A stretch of DNA of 64,000 nt from Amycolatopsis tucumanensis. Its GTDB lineage: Bacteria > Actinomycetota > Actinomycetes > Mycobacteriales > Pseudonocardiaceae. The notes under the pieces were generated by a model that made no database searches, was not told the DNA's origin, and saw only the letters and a list, made by a program, of their open reading frames with translations. How positions within the stretch are numbered: the stretch's first letter is position 1; every line of letters begins with the position of its first letter. The DNA lies in assembly GCF_021654135.1 (NCBI RefSeq), contig NZ_JAKGSD010000010.1, positions 34,886 through 98,885 of the forward strand, read 5' to 3'. The position numbers and the translations under genes were made by a program. Shown here piece by piece: positions 44,960-53,437 of the stretch.

Positions 44960-45733
44960 CTAGATCGCCATGACGCCCAGCGCCGTGAGCAGCATCGCCA
45001 CGGCGGGCAGGAAGTTGTTCATCTGGTGCGCCACGATGCTGCCGAGCAGGCGGCCGGTGAACAACCGGGCCAGGCCGATCGGGATGGCGATCACCAGCAG
45101 CAGCGTGGTGCGCAGCGGCTCCAGGTGGCTGGCCGCGAACACCGCGGTGGACAGCAGGAACGCCGCCAGGCGCGCCCACTTCTCCTGGCCCCAGTGCAGC
45201 CGCTCGACCGCGCCCCACAGCAGGCCGCGGTAGATGACCTCCTCGCAGATCGGACCGAGCAGCCACAGGTAGGCGAACATCACGATCGCCGCGCTCACCG
45301 ACATCGGCTGTTCCTCGACCAGGGCGCTGATCGCCGAGCCGGCGTTCGCCTCGCCCACCGCCTGGGTCCAGATGAACGCGCTCACGGTGGTCAGGACCAG
45401 CCCGAAGGAGCCGAGTTTGAGGCCGAGCTTCACGTCGTCCCAGCGCCAGGACAACCGCAGGTCGGCCAGCGGCCCGTTGCCGCGCACCTTGGTGATCAGG
45501 ATGGCGACCAGCGCGGCGAGGACGGTCGGGGCCATCGTGCCGATCAGCACGTCCCGCGCGGGCAGCGGCTGACCGGGCGGCGCCGGGCCGAGCAAGACGC
45601 TGACGAACGCGGCGGAGGCCAGCAGGACGGCCTCGACGACCAGGAAGGCGCCGAACCCCCAGCGGTGCGACGGCGCCGGCTCCGCGGTGGCCGGCAGATC
45701 AGGCGGATCGAGCTCGCCCGGATGTGCCGTCAC
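44960..45733 (-). CDS. CPBP-family intramembrane glutamic metalloprotease (1)
   Basis: Membrane protein of 257 residues with about seven helices. The CPBP/Abi motif is visible as GPICEEVIYRGLLWGAVE (EExxxR) followed by a His-containing HLEPLRT helix and a final HQMNNFLPA. The GTG 45733 was chosen for a strong GGGAGG site; an ATG at 45784 is possible. CPBP proteins process membrane or prenylated substrates and some give bacteriocin immunity; the role here is unknown. It is next to a second CPBP gene. Confidence 0.87.
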   Translation of the reverse strand: MTAHPGELDPPDLPATAEPAPSHRWGFGAFLVVEAVLLASAAFVSVLLGPAPPGQPLPARDVLIGTMAPTVLAALVAILITKVRGNGPLADLRLSWRWDDVKLGLKLGSFGLVLTTVSAFIWTQAVGEANAGSAISALVEEQPMSVSAAIVMFAYLWLLGPICEEVIYRGLLWGAVERLHWGQEKWARLAAFLLSTAVFAASHLEPLRTTLLLVIAIPIGLARLFTGRLLGSIVAHQMNNFLPAVAMLLTALGVMAI

Positions 45734-45795
45734 GGCTCGCCTCCCTCTGATCCTCGCCCAGCACCTACCGAGCCTAGTCGCCATGGTCGTTCCGC

Positions 45796-46548
45796 TCAGG
45801 ACCCGGTGAACAGCAGCAACGCCGGGGCCAGGTTGTTCGCCGCGTGCGCGACGAAACTCGCCCCCACCCGTCCGGTCCGCCAGCGGGCCGCGCCGATCAC
45901 CAGCCCCTGCGCGAGCAGCGCCAGCGTGCGGGTCGGCTCGCCGTGCAGGTAGGCGAAGACGACCGCGGTGAGCACGAGGATCACCCACTGCGGGACGCGG
46001 TGGTGCTCGAGCGCTCCCCACAGCGAGCCGCGCATCAGCAGCTCCTCGGCCATCGGGGTGGCGACCACGACGACGAGCGCGGCCAGCGCCAGCCAGACGA
46101 ACTCGTCCCGGCCGCCGTCCTCGGCGAGGTCGGTGAGCGGGCTGTCGGAGACGCGGTCGGTGCCGTAGATGCCCAGCAGCACCAGGTTCACCAGGTAGCC
46201 GGCGAGCAGGGCGAGCGCACCGCAGGCCAGGCCCACCTTGACGTCGCGCAGCGTCGGGAGCCAGCCGAAGTCGCGCCGCGGCCCGCGCCCCCAGCGGCGC
46301 GACGCGACCAGCGGGGCGAGCCCGAGCAGGAGGCTGGGCACGAACGCGAGCAACAGCACCGGACCGACGTCGAGCAGTTCCAGCGGGTCGACGCTGGCTT
46401 GCCCGGACCGCAGCGCGGTCATCACGACGGTGACGAGGTGGTAGCCGCCGAGGCCGGCGAAGAACGCGACGAAACCCCAGTGGGCGCCGAAGACCAACCG
46501 GTTCCGCACGTCCTCGCCGATGCCCTGGCCCACCCTCGACGCGCTCAT
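45796..46548 (-). CDS. CPBP-family intramembrane glutamic metalloprotease (2)
   Basis: Paralogue of its downstream neighbour, 250 residues and about seven helices. Motif ATPMAEELLMRGSLWGALEHH carries the EExxxR site, then FAYLHGEP with His and HAANNLAPAL at the end. The two CPBP genes probably arose by tandem duplication and lie in one direction, separated by 62 bases. Confidence 0.87.
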   Translation of the reverse strand: MSASRVGQGIGEDVRNRLVFGAHWGFVAFFAGLGGYHLVTVVMTALRSGQASVDPLELLDVGPVLLLAFVPSLLLGLAPLVASRRWGRGPRRDFGWLPTLRDVKVGLACGALALLAGYLVNLVLLGIYGTDRVSDSPLTDLAEDGGRDEFVWLALAALVVVVATPMAEELLMRGSLWGALEHHRVPQWVILVLTAVVFAYLHGEPTRTLALLAQGLVIGAARWRTGRVGASFVAHAANNLAPALLLFTGS

Positions 46549-46664
46549 GGAGTTCAGGCTATGTGGCTGGGCGCGATCAATCGACCCCGGGGCGTGAGCG
46601 GTGTCACCGGATCCACAGGCCGACGGCGACCGGTACCGGTGTGGCGAGCGCAGTCGGTGCGGCG

Positions 46665-47330
46665 CTAGCGGGGGTTGCCGGAGGCGTCGGCGACGAGCTC
46701 TCCGCGACGCTCGGCGCCCGACCGCCCGACGTGCACCCTGATTTCGACCGGTTCCCCGCGGCGCGGGCGGGTCACCTCGACGCGCAGCACGTCCGTGGCG
46801 TCGGGGTACCGCTGGCGCGCCTGGTCGATCAGGCCCGGGACCGCGCCGAAGTCGACCTCGTCCAGGCCGAACGCGTAGTCGGGATCCGGCCCTGCCGCGT
46901 CGCCCGGGGCCGGTGACAGGTCGCCGTCGCGGTAGATCACCGCGCGGTCGCCGCGCTGGCCGCGGATGACGTCGTGCTCGATGTAGATCGCGTCGTAGGT
47001 GGTGGCGACGCTGCGTAGCTCCTCGACGCCGGTCTCCAGGCCCTCGGCGGTCAGCAGGTCCGGGCCGCCGAACAGTTCCGCGCGCAGCGGGAGCAGGCCG
47101 GCGACGACAAGCACGACCGTCGCGACGGTGACCCGCTTCCAGTCGGCGGCTGCGCGGCCGTTCATCCGGGCGACGACCAGCGCGAAGACGGCGGCGAGCG
47201 TGCCCGCCGCACCCACCCCGAAGGCCGCCAGGTAGAGGCCCTCCCCCAGGACGAGCCCGCCGACGACACCGACGACGAGCAGGGTCAGCGGGACCGCGTA
47301 GAGCAGTCCCAGCGACTTGATGATCTTCAC
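46665..47330 (-). CDS. Unrecognised membrane-anchored protein
   Basis: Protein of about 221 residues with three N-terminal hydrophobic segments (LLYAVPLTLLVVGVVGGLVLG; LYLAAFGVGAAGTLAAVFALVVA; VTVATVVLVVAGLLPL) and a hydrophilic C-terminal part of 120 residues rich in acidic residues, likely outside the membrane. I do not recognise a domain. GTG 47330 and ATG 47372 are both possible starts. It stands alone between the CPBP pair and a G-rich repeat region. Confidence 0.6.
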   Translation of the reverse strand: MKIIKSLGLLYAVPLTLLVVGVVGGLVLGEGLYLAAFGVGAAGTLAAVFALVVARMNGRAAADWKRVTVATVVLVVAGLLPLRAELFGGPDLLTAEGLETGVEELRSVATTYDAIYIEHDVIRGQRGDRAVIYRDGDLSPAPGDAAGPDPDYAFGLDEVDFGAVPGLIDQARQRYPDATDVLRVEVTRPRRGEPVEIRVHVGRSGAERRGELVADASGNPR

Positions 47331-47372
47331 TCGGACATCTTGTTCAAGGATGGATCGGGACGGTAGCGGCAT

Positions 47373-47992
47373 TTCGGCCGTCAGTGGCGGAGAGGGAAGG
47401 GGGCGGGGGCTCGCGTTGGGTGGTGGGGAGCGGATCGGCGGGGCGCGACGGCGCCTGCTGGCCGATGCTTGGGCCCAGTGGGGCAGCTGATGAGCTGATC
47501 GGCAACGCGGCAGAGGCGGCAGGGCGGCGGGTGCTGGTGCGGTGGGGCGGGGTGGGCGGCAGGTGCAGCAGGGCGGCAGGCGGTATGGCAGCGGGGCGGC
47601 TGGGCAGGCGAGGGCGGCGGGGCGGGCGGCAGGTGCAGCAGGGCGGCAGGCGGTATGGCAGCGGGGCGGCTGGGCAGGCGAGGGCGGCGGGGCGGCCAGG
47701 GGCGAACCGTGCAGCGGGCGGACAGGGCGGGCAGCCCAGTGGGCCAGGCAGCAACCCGGGCAGCCCAGCGGGCCAGGCGGGCAGGGCGGGCAGCCCTGCA
47801 GGCCAGACGGGCAGGGCTACCAGCACCGTAGGGCGGGCAGCAGGGCGCCCAGCGGCTGGGCGACCGGAGCGGCTAGAGCAGCGGGGCGGGCGGCAGCGCA
47901 AGAGGACGCCAGCGCAGCGGCGCGACGCAGGGCGGCAGAGGGAAAGCGGTGCCGCCAAACCACGTCCCCGCGGAGGCGGTCTCGGTGAACCC
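47373..47992. other. G-rich gene-free region with repeats (620 bases)
   Basis: The plus strand is strongly purine/G-biased, with many GGGCGG, GGGCAG and GGCGGG runs, including a perfect 70 bp tandem duplication and a following GGGCAGCCC-like array. Frames stay open on both strands because of composition. I see no gene. The G runs make quadruplex formation possible. Confidence 0.7.
47554..47693. repeat. Perfect 70 bp tandem duplication
   Basis: Bases 47554-47623 and 47624-47693 are identical, starting GGGCGGCAGGTGCAGCAGGG. Identity without any change implies a recent duplication or conversion. Confidence 0.92.
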
Positions 47993-49057
47993 TCAGCGGA
48001 TGATCGCGCCGCGGAGGATTATGTGCCTGGGTGTGCGCAGGGCGGAGAGGTCCTCGCGCGGGTCGGTGTCGTAGATCAGGAAGTCGGCGGGGGCGCCCTC
48101 GGTGATGGTGGCGTGGCCGAGCCACTTCCGGGCCGCCCAGGAGCCTGCGGCGAGCGCCTGCTCCGCGGTCATCCCCGCGCGGTGGAGGGCTTCCAGTTCG
48201 TCCACGAGCCGTCCGTGGGCGATCATGCCTCCCGCGTCGCTGCCCGCGTAGACCGCCACGCCGGCGTCGAGTGCGTTTCCGACCAGCTCGCCGACCCTCG
48301 CGTGCAGCGCCCTCATGTGGGCGGCGTACACCGGGTACTTGCCGGCCGCGTCCGCGATGCCCGGGAAGTTCTCGATGTTGATCAGCGTCGGCACCAGCGC
48401 CGTGCCCCGGCGGGCCATCTCGGCCAGCAACGACGGGTCCAGGCCGGTGCCGTGCTCCAGGCAGTCGATGCCCGCGTTGATCAGGCCCGGCAACGCGTCC
48501 TCGCCGAAGACGTGCGCCGTCACGCGAGCTCCGGCCTCGTGGGCGACCTTGATCGCCTCGGCCAGCACGTCGTCCGGCCACAGCGGCGCGAGATCGCCCA
48601 CCGAACGGTCGATCCAGTCCCCCACCAGCTTGACCCAGCCGTCACCGTCCGCGGCCTGCTCGGCGACCGCCGCGGGCAGCTCGTCCGGGTGCGACAGGTC
48701 GATGCCCAGCCCGGGGATGTAGCGCTTGGGCAGCGCGAGGTGCCGCCCGGACCGGATGATCCGCGGCAGGTCGGCGCGCTCCTGCAGGGGGCGGGTGTCG
48801 ATCGGCTGGCCGCAGTCGCGGATCAGCAGCGTCCCCGCGTCCCGGTCGGCCAGCGCGTTGACCACCGCGCCGTCCAGATCCGTCGGCCCGCCCGGCCCGA
48901 TCGCCGGGTGGCAGTGGGCGTCCACCAGCCCCGGCACCAGGAAACCGTCCGCCACCAGGGTCCGCGCGCCCTCGACCGGGGAGAACGTGACCCTGCCGTC
49001 ACTGATCCAGACGTCGCGCTGCTCACCGTCGGGCAGCACCACCCCGCGCAGGTGCAT
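47993..49057 (-). CDS. Amidohydrolase-family metal-dependent hydrolase
   Basis: TIM-barrel hydrolase of 354 residues, equivalent in position to Rv2915c next to ffh. Metal motif VDAHCHPAIGPGG (HxH), a central His (ARVTAHVFGE; CLEHGTG) and the catalytic Asp in YAGSDAGGM. Related enzymes hydrolyse cyclic amides, imidazolones or peptides. It begins directly after the ffh stop with no gap. Confidence 0.88.
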   Translation of the reverse strand: MHLRGVVLPDGEQRDVWISDGRVTFSPVEGARTLVADGFLVPGLVDAHCHPAIGPGGPTDLDGAVVNALADRDAGTLLIRDCGQPIDTRPLQERADLPRIIRSGRHLALPKRYIPGLGIDLSHPDELPAAVAEQAADGDGWVKLVGDWIDRSVGDLAPLWPDDVLAEAIKVAHEAGARVTAHVFGEDALPGLINAGIDCLEHGTGLDPSLLAEMARRGTALVPTLINIENFPGIADAAGKYPVYAAHMRALHARVGELVGNALDAGVAVYAGSDAGGMIAHGRLVDELEALHRAGMTAEQALAAGSWAARKWLGHATITEGAPADFLIYDTDPREDLSALRTPRHIILRGAIIR

Positions 49058-50584
49058 CTACTTGTTCTTCGGCAGCTTGAACTTGGAGGGGTCGAAACCG
49101 GGCACGTCGTTCATGCCGCCGCCGAGCTGGGACAGGTCGGGCATGCCGCCGCCGGCGCCACCGGGCGGGAGCATCGGCATGCCGCCGGGGAACCCGCCGC
49201 GCACCTTGGGCTGCGTGGGGCCCTTGCCCTTCTTCCCCTTCTTGCCCTTCTTGCGCTTGGTCGCGCTGCCACCGCCGAAGCCGAAGCGGCCCGCCATCTG
49301 CTGCATCATCTTGCGGGCCTCGAAGAACCGGTTCACCAGGTCGTTGACCTCGCGAACAGTCACACCCGAACCCTGCGCGATGCGCTGACGGCGCGAACCG
49401 TTGATCATCTTCGGATCGGCTCGCTCGGCCGGGGTCATGCCGCGGATGATCGCCTGCAGGCGGTCCAGGTGTTTGTCGTCGACCTGCGCGAGCTGGTCCT
49501 TCATCTGCCCCGCGCCGGGCAGCATGCCGAGCAGGTTGCCGATCGGGCCCATCTTGCGGACCGCGAGCATCTGCTCCAGGAAGTCCTCCAGCGTGAGCTG
49601 GCCGGTGCCCAGCTTCGCCGCGGCCTTCTCGGCCTGCTCCTGGTCGAAGGCCTGCTCGGCCTGCTCGATCAGGGTGAGCAGGTCGCCCATGCCGAGGATC
49701 CGGCTGGCCATCCGGTCCGGGTGGAAGGTGTCGAAGTCCTCGAGCTTCTCACCGTTGGAGGCGAACAGGATCGGCTGGCCGGTGACCTGCCGGACGGACA
49801 GCGCCGCACCACCGCGGGCGTCACCGTCGAGCTTGGTCAGCACCACACCGGTGAAGCCGACGCCGTCGCGGAACGCCTCGGCCGTGGTGACCGCGTCCTG
49901 ACCGATCATCGCGTCGACGACGAACAGGATCTCGTCCGGCTGGACCGCGTCGCGGATGTCCGCGGCCTGCTTCATCAGCTCCTCGTCGACACCGAGCCGT
50001 CCGGCGGTGTCGACGATCACGATGTCGTGCTGCGCGTGCTTGGCCTCGTCGATGCCGCGGCGGGCGACGTCCACCGGGTCGCCGACGCCGTTGCCCGGCT
50101 CGGGCGCGAACGTCTGGACCCCGGCGCGCTCGCCGACGACCTGCAGCTGCGTGACCGCGTTGGGGCGCTGGAGGTCACAGGCGACCAGCAGCGGCGCGTG
50201 CCCCTGCTTCTTGAGGAACAACGCGAGCTTGCCCGCCAGCGTCGTCTTACCGGAACCCTGCAGACCGGCGAGCATGATCACCGTCGGCGGGTTCTTGGCC
50301 AGGCTCAGCCTGCGGGTCTCGCCGCCGAGGATGCCGATGAGCTCCTCGTTGACGATCTTGATGACCTGCTGCGCCGGGTTGAGGGCCTCGGAGACCTCGG
50401 CGCCCTTCGCGCGTTCCTTGACGTGCGCGATGAACTCCCGGACGACGGGCAGCGCGACGTCGGCCTCCAGCAGCGCGATGCGGATCTCGCGCGCGGTGGC
50501 GTCGATGTCGGCGTCGGTCAGCTTCCCCTTGCCCCGCAGGTTCTGCAGGACCGAAGTGAGCCGGTCGGAGAGGGTGTCGAACAC
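49058..50584 (-). CDS. ffh: Signal recognition particle protein Ffh (SRP54)
   Basis: GTPase of 508 residues that targets membrane proteins. N domain, then G domain with GLQGSGKTTLAGKLA, DLQRPNAVTQLQ, DTAGRLG and TKLDGDARGG; the C-terminal M domain (about 300-435) is Met-rich with RIAQGSG RNA-binding sequence, then a Gly/Pro/Met tail of about 70 residues. GTG start at 50584. Confidence 0.96.
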   Translation of the reverse strand: MFDTLSDRLTSVLQNLRGKGKLTDADIDATAREIRIALLEADVALPVVREFIAHVKERAKGAEVSEALNPAQQVIKIVNEELIGILGGETRRLSLAKNPPTVIMLAGLQGSGKTTLAGKLALFLKKQGHAPLLVACDLQRPNAVTQLQVVGERAGVQTFAPEPGNGVGDPVDVARRGIDEAKHAQHDIVIVDTAGRLGVDEELMKQAADIRDAVQPDEILFVVDAMIGQDAVTTAEAFRDGVGFTGVVLTKLDGDARGGAALSVRQVTGQPILFASNGEKLEDFDTFHPDRMASRILGMGDLLTLIEQAEQAFDQEQAEKAAAKLGTGQLTLEDFLEQMLAVRKMGPIGNLLGMLPGAGQMKDQLAQVDDKHLDRLQAIIRGMTPAERADPKMINGSRRQRIAQGSGVTVREVNDLVNRFFEARKMMQQMAGRFGFGGGSATKRKKGKKGKKGKGPTQPKVRGGFPGGMPMLPPGGAGGGMPDLSQLGGGMNDVPGFDPSKFKLPKNK

Positions 50585-50662
50585 GGGTGTGCACGCTCCA
50601 GCTGGTCGTGGTTGTCCGCCTGCGGCGTCCCACCAGGGTAGCCGCTCGTGGCGGGTGACCTG

Positions 50663-51526
50663 TCAGGCCTGCCGTTCGGCGAGCAGCCGCATCCCGCCGG
50701 GTTCCAGCAGCACCACGCACGGGACCAGCTCGGTCGTGTCGTACTCGGAGCCCAGCACCTGCTCGTGGATCACCTCCGCCCAGCCCGAGTCCGCGCCTGC
50801 CACGAACAGCTCGTCCGGACAGGGCAGGCCGACCACCAGCCGCTCTGTGCCGAGGTTGCGGGACATCTGCGCGGCGAAGTCGTCCAGCGCCAGCGCGGAG
50901 CCGGCCAGCCAGTTCTCGCGGGTGAGGTGCAGCAGGTCGCCGCGCTCGCCGCGGTGGCCGGTGACGCGCAGGCCGCGCTTGAGGTTCGCGCCCGCCTCGG
51001 CCATCAGCTCGGCGAACGGCGGCGAGCCCAGCTCCTGGTAGCCGTGCGTGGTGACGTGGTGCATGCCGACGGTGCCGCGCGGGGTGGGGCCGACGTGGGC
51101 GAGTGCGACGGACAACCGGCCGGGCACCAGCGGGTGGTGCGGGACCGCACCGAGCACCTCGGCCCGCGGCGACGACGCGCTCCACAGCACCGGCAGCAGC
51201 TCCGGCTCGGGGGCGGCCTGCTCCGCCAGCACGCGCTCGGCCTCGGCGAACGCGGCCGCCCAGCCGTCCGGGCCCGGGCGGTCGAAGCTGTAGGTCTGCC
51301 GGATGCCGGGGAACATCAGCGCCACCAACCCGAGGTCCTCGGCGGAGGGCTCCCACTCGCTGTAGACGGCGGCGACGTCCCCCGGCTGGACCTGGCGCTC
51401 GGCGCGCACCTTGGCCCACGCCTGCCGCAGGGCGTCGTCCGCCACGGTGGGGGCGCTCGCGACGACCGGTTCGTCCAGGCCGTGGAGCTGGAAGGCGAAG
51501 AGGTTCTGCGTCACGTCCGTGTTCAC
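50663..51526 (-). CDS. Unrecognised soluble protein, possibly DUF1444-like
   Basis: Protein of 287 residues without obvious signal or membrane helix. The C-terminal half has FAAQMSRNLG-type helices and RLVVGLPCPDELFVAGADSGWAEVIHEQVL, which resembles the end of DUF1444 proteins; the resemblance is weak. GTG 51526 overlaps the stop of the YciI gene by 4 bases, so both are made together. It is inserted between ffh and ku relative to the mycobacterial order. Confidence 0.65.
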   Translation of the reverse strand: MNTDVTQNLFAFQLHGLDEPVVASAPTVADDALRQAWAKVRAERQVQPGDVAAVYSEWEPSAEDLGLVALMFPGIRQTYSFDRPGPDGWAAAFAEAERVLAEQAAPEPELLPVLWSASSPRAEVLGAVPHHPLVPGRLSVALAHVGPTPRGTVGMHHVTTHGYQELGSPPFAELMAEAGANLKRGLRVTGHRGERGDLLHLTRENWLAGSALALDDFAAQMSRNLGTERLVVGLPCPDELFVAGADSGWAEVIHEQVLGSEYDTTELVPCVVLLEPGGMRLLAERQA

Positions 51527-51822
51527 GCCGCGCTCACCAGCCCCGCCAGCGCCGGGTGGGCGCGGCCGACGTCGATCGTGGTGATGGAGTACTCGGCGAC
51601 ACCGGCCCGCACGAACGGGTCCTCGGTGGTGATGGCCAGTGCCGCGGCCCGGTCGACGCCACGCGCGAGGATCGCGCCGCCCTCGCTCGCGGGCACCGTC
51701 TGCCCCGACGCGATGAACGTGCCCGCGGCGTGGTGCCGCTCGAGGTACTCGACGTGGCCGGCGATGTGCGGCTCCACGTCCGCCTCGCTCCCCAGGTAGC
51801 GCAGGATCAGCAGATGCAGCAT
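51523..51822 (-). CDS. YciI-family protein
   Basis: Protein of 99 residues of the YciI/DGPF fold: LHLLILRYLGSEADVEPHIAGHVEYLERHHAAGTFIASGQTVP, with His and Asp residues (H...ITTEDPFVRAGVAEYSI) of the putative active site. ATG 51822 fits the family; ATG 51831 would add three residues. Related proteins are dehydrochlorinase-like or of unknown function. First gene of a pair with the 287-residue protein. Confidence 0.82.
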   Translation of the reverse strand: MLHLLILRYLGSEADVEPHIAGHVEYLERHHAAGTFIASGQTVPASEGGAILARGVDRAAALAITTEDPFVRAGVAEYSITTIDVGRAHPALAGLVSAA

Positions 51823-51849
51823 GCGCGACATCCAACCGCGCATGGGAAA

Positions 51850-51886
51850 GTGCGGGTGGCCCGCCCCCTCGCCGGGCCACCCGCAC
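51850..51886. terminator. Perfect 14 bp hairpin between ku and the YciI gene
   Basis: Arms GTGCGGGTGGCCCG (51850-51863) and CGGGCCACCCGCAC (51873-51886) with a 9-base loop; on the minus strand TTT follows. It can end the ku transcript before the YciI gene. Confidence 0.65.
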
Positions 51887-52111
51887 ACGCACGCCGCGAC
51901 CGCCGGTCCCCCGGTGCTCGCCGTACCCCCAGTCCCAGCGAGTCCCTCCGGACATCCGTGGCGTGATGTCCCAAGACTGCCGGTTCCGCGAGGCACGGGG
52001 CAGCGTGAAGACCCCCAAGTAGTGGTAGGTAGATCTACTCAGGAACCGCGTGCGCGCAGGGGTGTGACCCGCATCGCGCGGGTGCGTGACGCGGGTTCGG
52101 GCAAAAAGATT

Positions 52112-52993
52112 TCAGCGCTGCGACTTGGGCGCCGACTTCACCTTCGACGTGGCCTTGCGCGCCCGGCCCTTCGCCTCCGCGGCCTTCTTCGCGGCCGCCT
52201 TGGCCTTCGCGACGCCCTGGTCGGCGTCGGTGCGGTCCTGCGCGCTGCTCTGCAACGCCTGCAGCAGTTCGGTGACGGCCTCGTCCTGGATCGCGGCGGT
52301 CGGGCGGACCACCTCGCGGCCCTCGACCTTCGCGTCGACCAGGTCGTGCAGCGCGGCCGCGTAGCCGTCGGCGAAGGCGGACGGCTCGAAGTCGCCGGAG
52401 AGGTTCTCGATGAGGTTCGCCGCGGCCCGCAGCTCGGGCATGCGCACGTCGATGTCCTCGTGCAGGAACGGGAAGTCGGGGCGGCGGACCTCGTTCGGCC
52501 AGTGCATCGTGTCGAGCACGATCAGCTGGTCGCGCACCCGCAGCGCGCCCAGGGTCTCCCGCTGCCGGATCGCGACCTTCACCAGCGCGACGCGGCCCGC
52601 GGTGAGCAGCGCCTCGGCCAGCAGCACGTACGGCTTCGTGGCCGGGACCTCGGGCTGCAGGTAGTAGCTCTTGATGAAGTAGACCGGGTCGATCTGCGAC
52701 GGCGGGACGAACCCGCACACCTGGATCGAGTGAGCGCTTTCCGGCGCCAGTGACGCCAGTTCCGCCTCGGACAGGACGACGACGTCGCCGCCGGGCAGGG
52801 CGTAGCCGCGGCCGACCTCCTCCGCCGGGATCTCGGCGCCGTCGACCTCGCAGACCCGTTTGAACCGCAGCCGCCCGCCGTCGGTCAGGTGCAGCTGGTG
52901 CAGGCCGCTGCCGGGCTCCTCGGTGGCGCTGTACGCCTTCACCGGGATGGCGAAGCTGCCGACCCCGATCGTGCCCTTCCAGACTGTCCGCAT
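52112..52993 (-). CDS. ku: Ku protein of non-homologous end joining
   Basis: Bacterial Ku homodimer subunit of 293 residues that binds DNA ends and recruits LigD. The Ku core begins VWKGTIGVGSFAIPVKAYSATEE and contains GRGYALPGGDVVVLSE. The C-terminal 50 residues are Lys/Ala-rich (AKAKAAAKKAAEAKGRARKATSKVK), as in other actinobacterial Ku proteins, where this tail aids DNA bridging. No ligD is present in the window. The 118 bases behind it hold an internal 10 bp palindrome GTAGATCTAC at 52029-52038. Confidence 0.95.
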   Translation of the reverse strand: MRTVWKGTIGVGSFAIPVKAYSATEEPGSGLHQLHLTDGGRLRFKRVCEVDGAEIPAEEVGRGYALPGGDVVVLSEAELASLAPESAHSIQVCGFVPPSQIDPVYFIKSYYLQPEVPATKPYVLLAEALLTAGRVALVKVAIRQRETLGALRVRDQLIVLDTMHWPNEVRRPDFPFLHEDIDVRMPELRAAANLIENLSGDFEPSAFADGYAAALHDLVDAKVEGREVVRPTAAIQDEAVTELLQALQSSAQDRTDADQGVAKAKAAAKKAAEAKGRARKATSKVKSAPKSQR

Positions 52994-53031
52994 CCCACCG
53001 ACGTTAGCGACGCGGGAACGACGTTCAACAG

Positions 53032-53391
53032 CTACAAACGGGTGCTCTCACCGGCGTTCGCGGCGATGAACGCGGCCAGCGGCTCGCTCTCGCCGAGCGC
53101 GTCCGCCGAATAGCCGAACGCGGCGCCTGCTGCCTGGAGTATCTCCACGAGCGCGGCCATTTCGGCCGACGGCATCGCGGCCAGCGCGCCGAACCGCGCT
53201 TCGCCGAGCCGCTCGGCGAGCCCGGTGAGCGCGCCGGACAGGTGGCGCTGCCCGGCGACGAGGTGTTTGAGGACGGCGACGATCTCCCCGAGATCGGTTT
53301 CCGGCGCCCGGTCCAGCTCCGCGGCGCAGGCCTCCAGGTGCGCGGCGGCGACCGTGAGCGGCAGGATCGTCGACTCTGGCACGAGCGACAT
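53032..53391 (-). CDS. Unrecognised small helical protein
   Basis: Protein of 119 residues, Ala/Leu/Glu-rich and predicted all-helical, starting MSLVPESTILPLTVAAAHLEA. No signal or membrane segment. ATG 53391 follows GGTGGCAGG; an ATG at 53409 is possible. It sits between glnD and ku, both on the same strand, 46 bases after the glnD stop. I know no family for it. Confidence 0.6.
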   Translation of the reverse strand: MSLVPESTILPLTVAAAHLEACAAELDRAPETDLGEIVAVLKHLVAGQRHLSGALTGLAERLGEARFGALAAMPSAEMAALVEILQAAGAAFGYSADALGESEPLAAFIAANAGESTRL

Positions 53392-53437
53392 CCTGCCACC
53401 CCCGATCAAGAAAACCGTGGCGACACCCCGGAGCGGA

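Noticed and set aside
47384..50641. Plus-strand open frame of more than 1000 codons opposite the amidohydrolase and ffh
   Set aside because: It is the composition shadow of well-identified minus-strand genes and the G-rich repeat; no domain, no ribosome-binding site.
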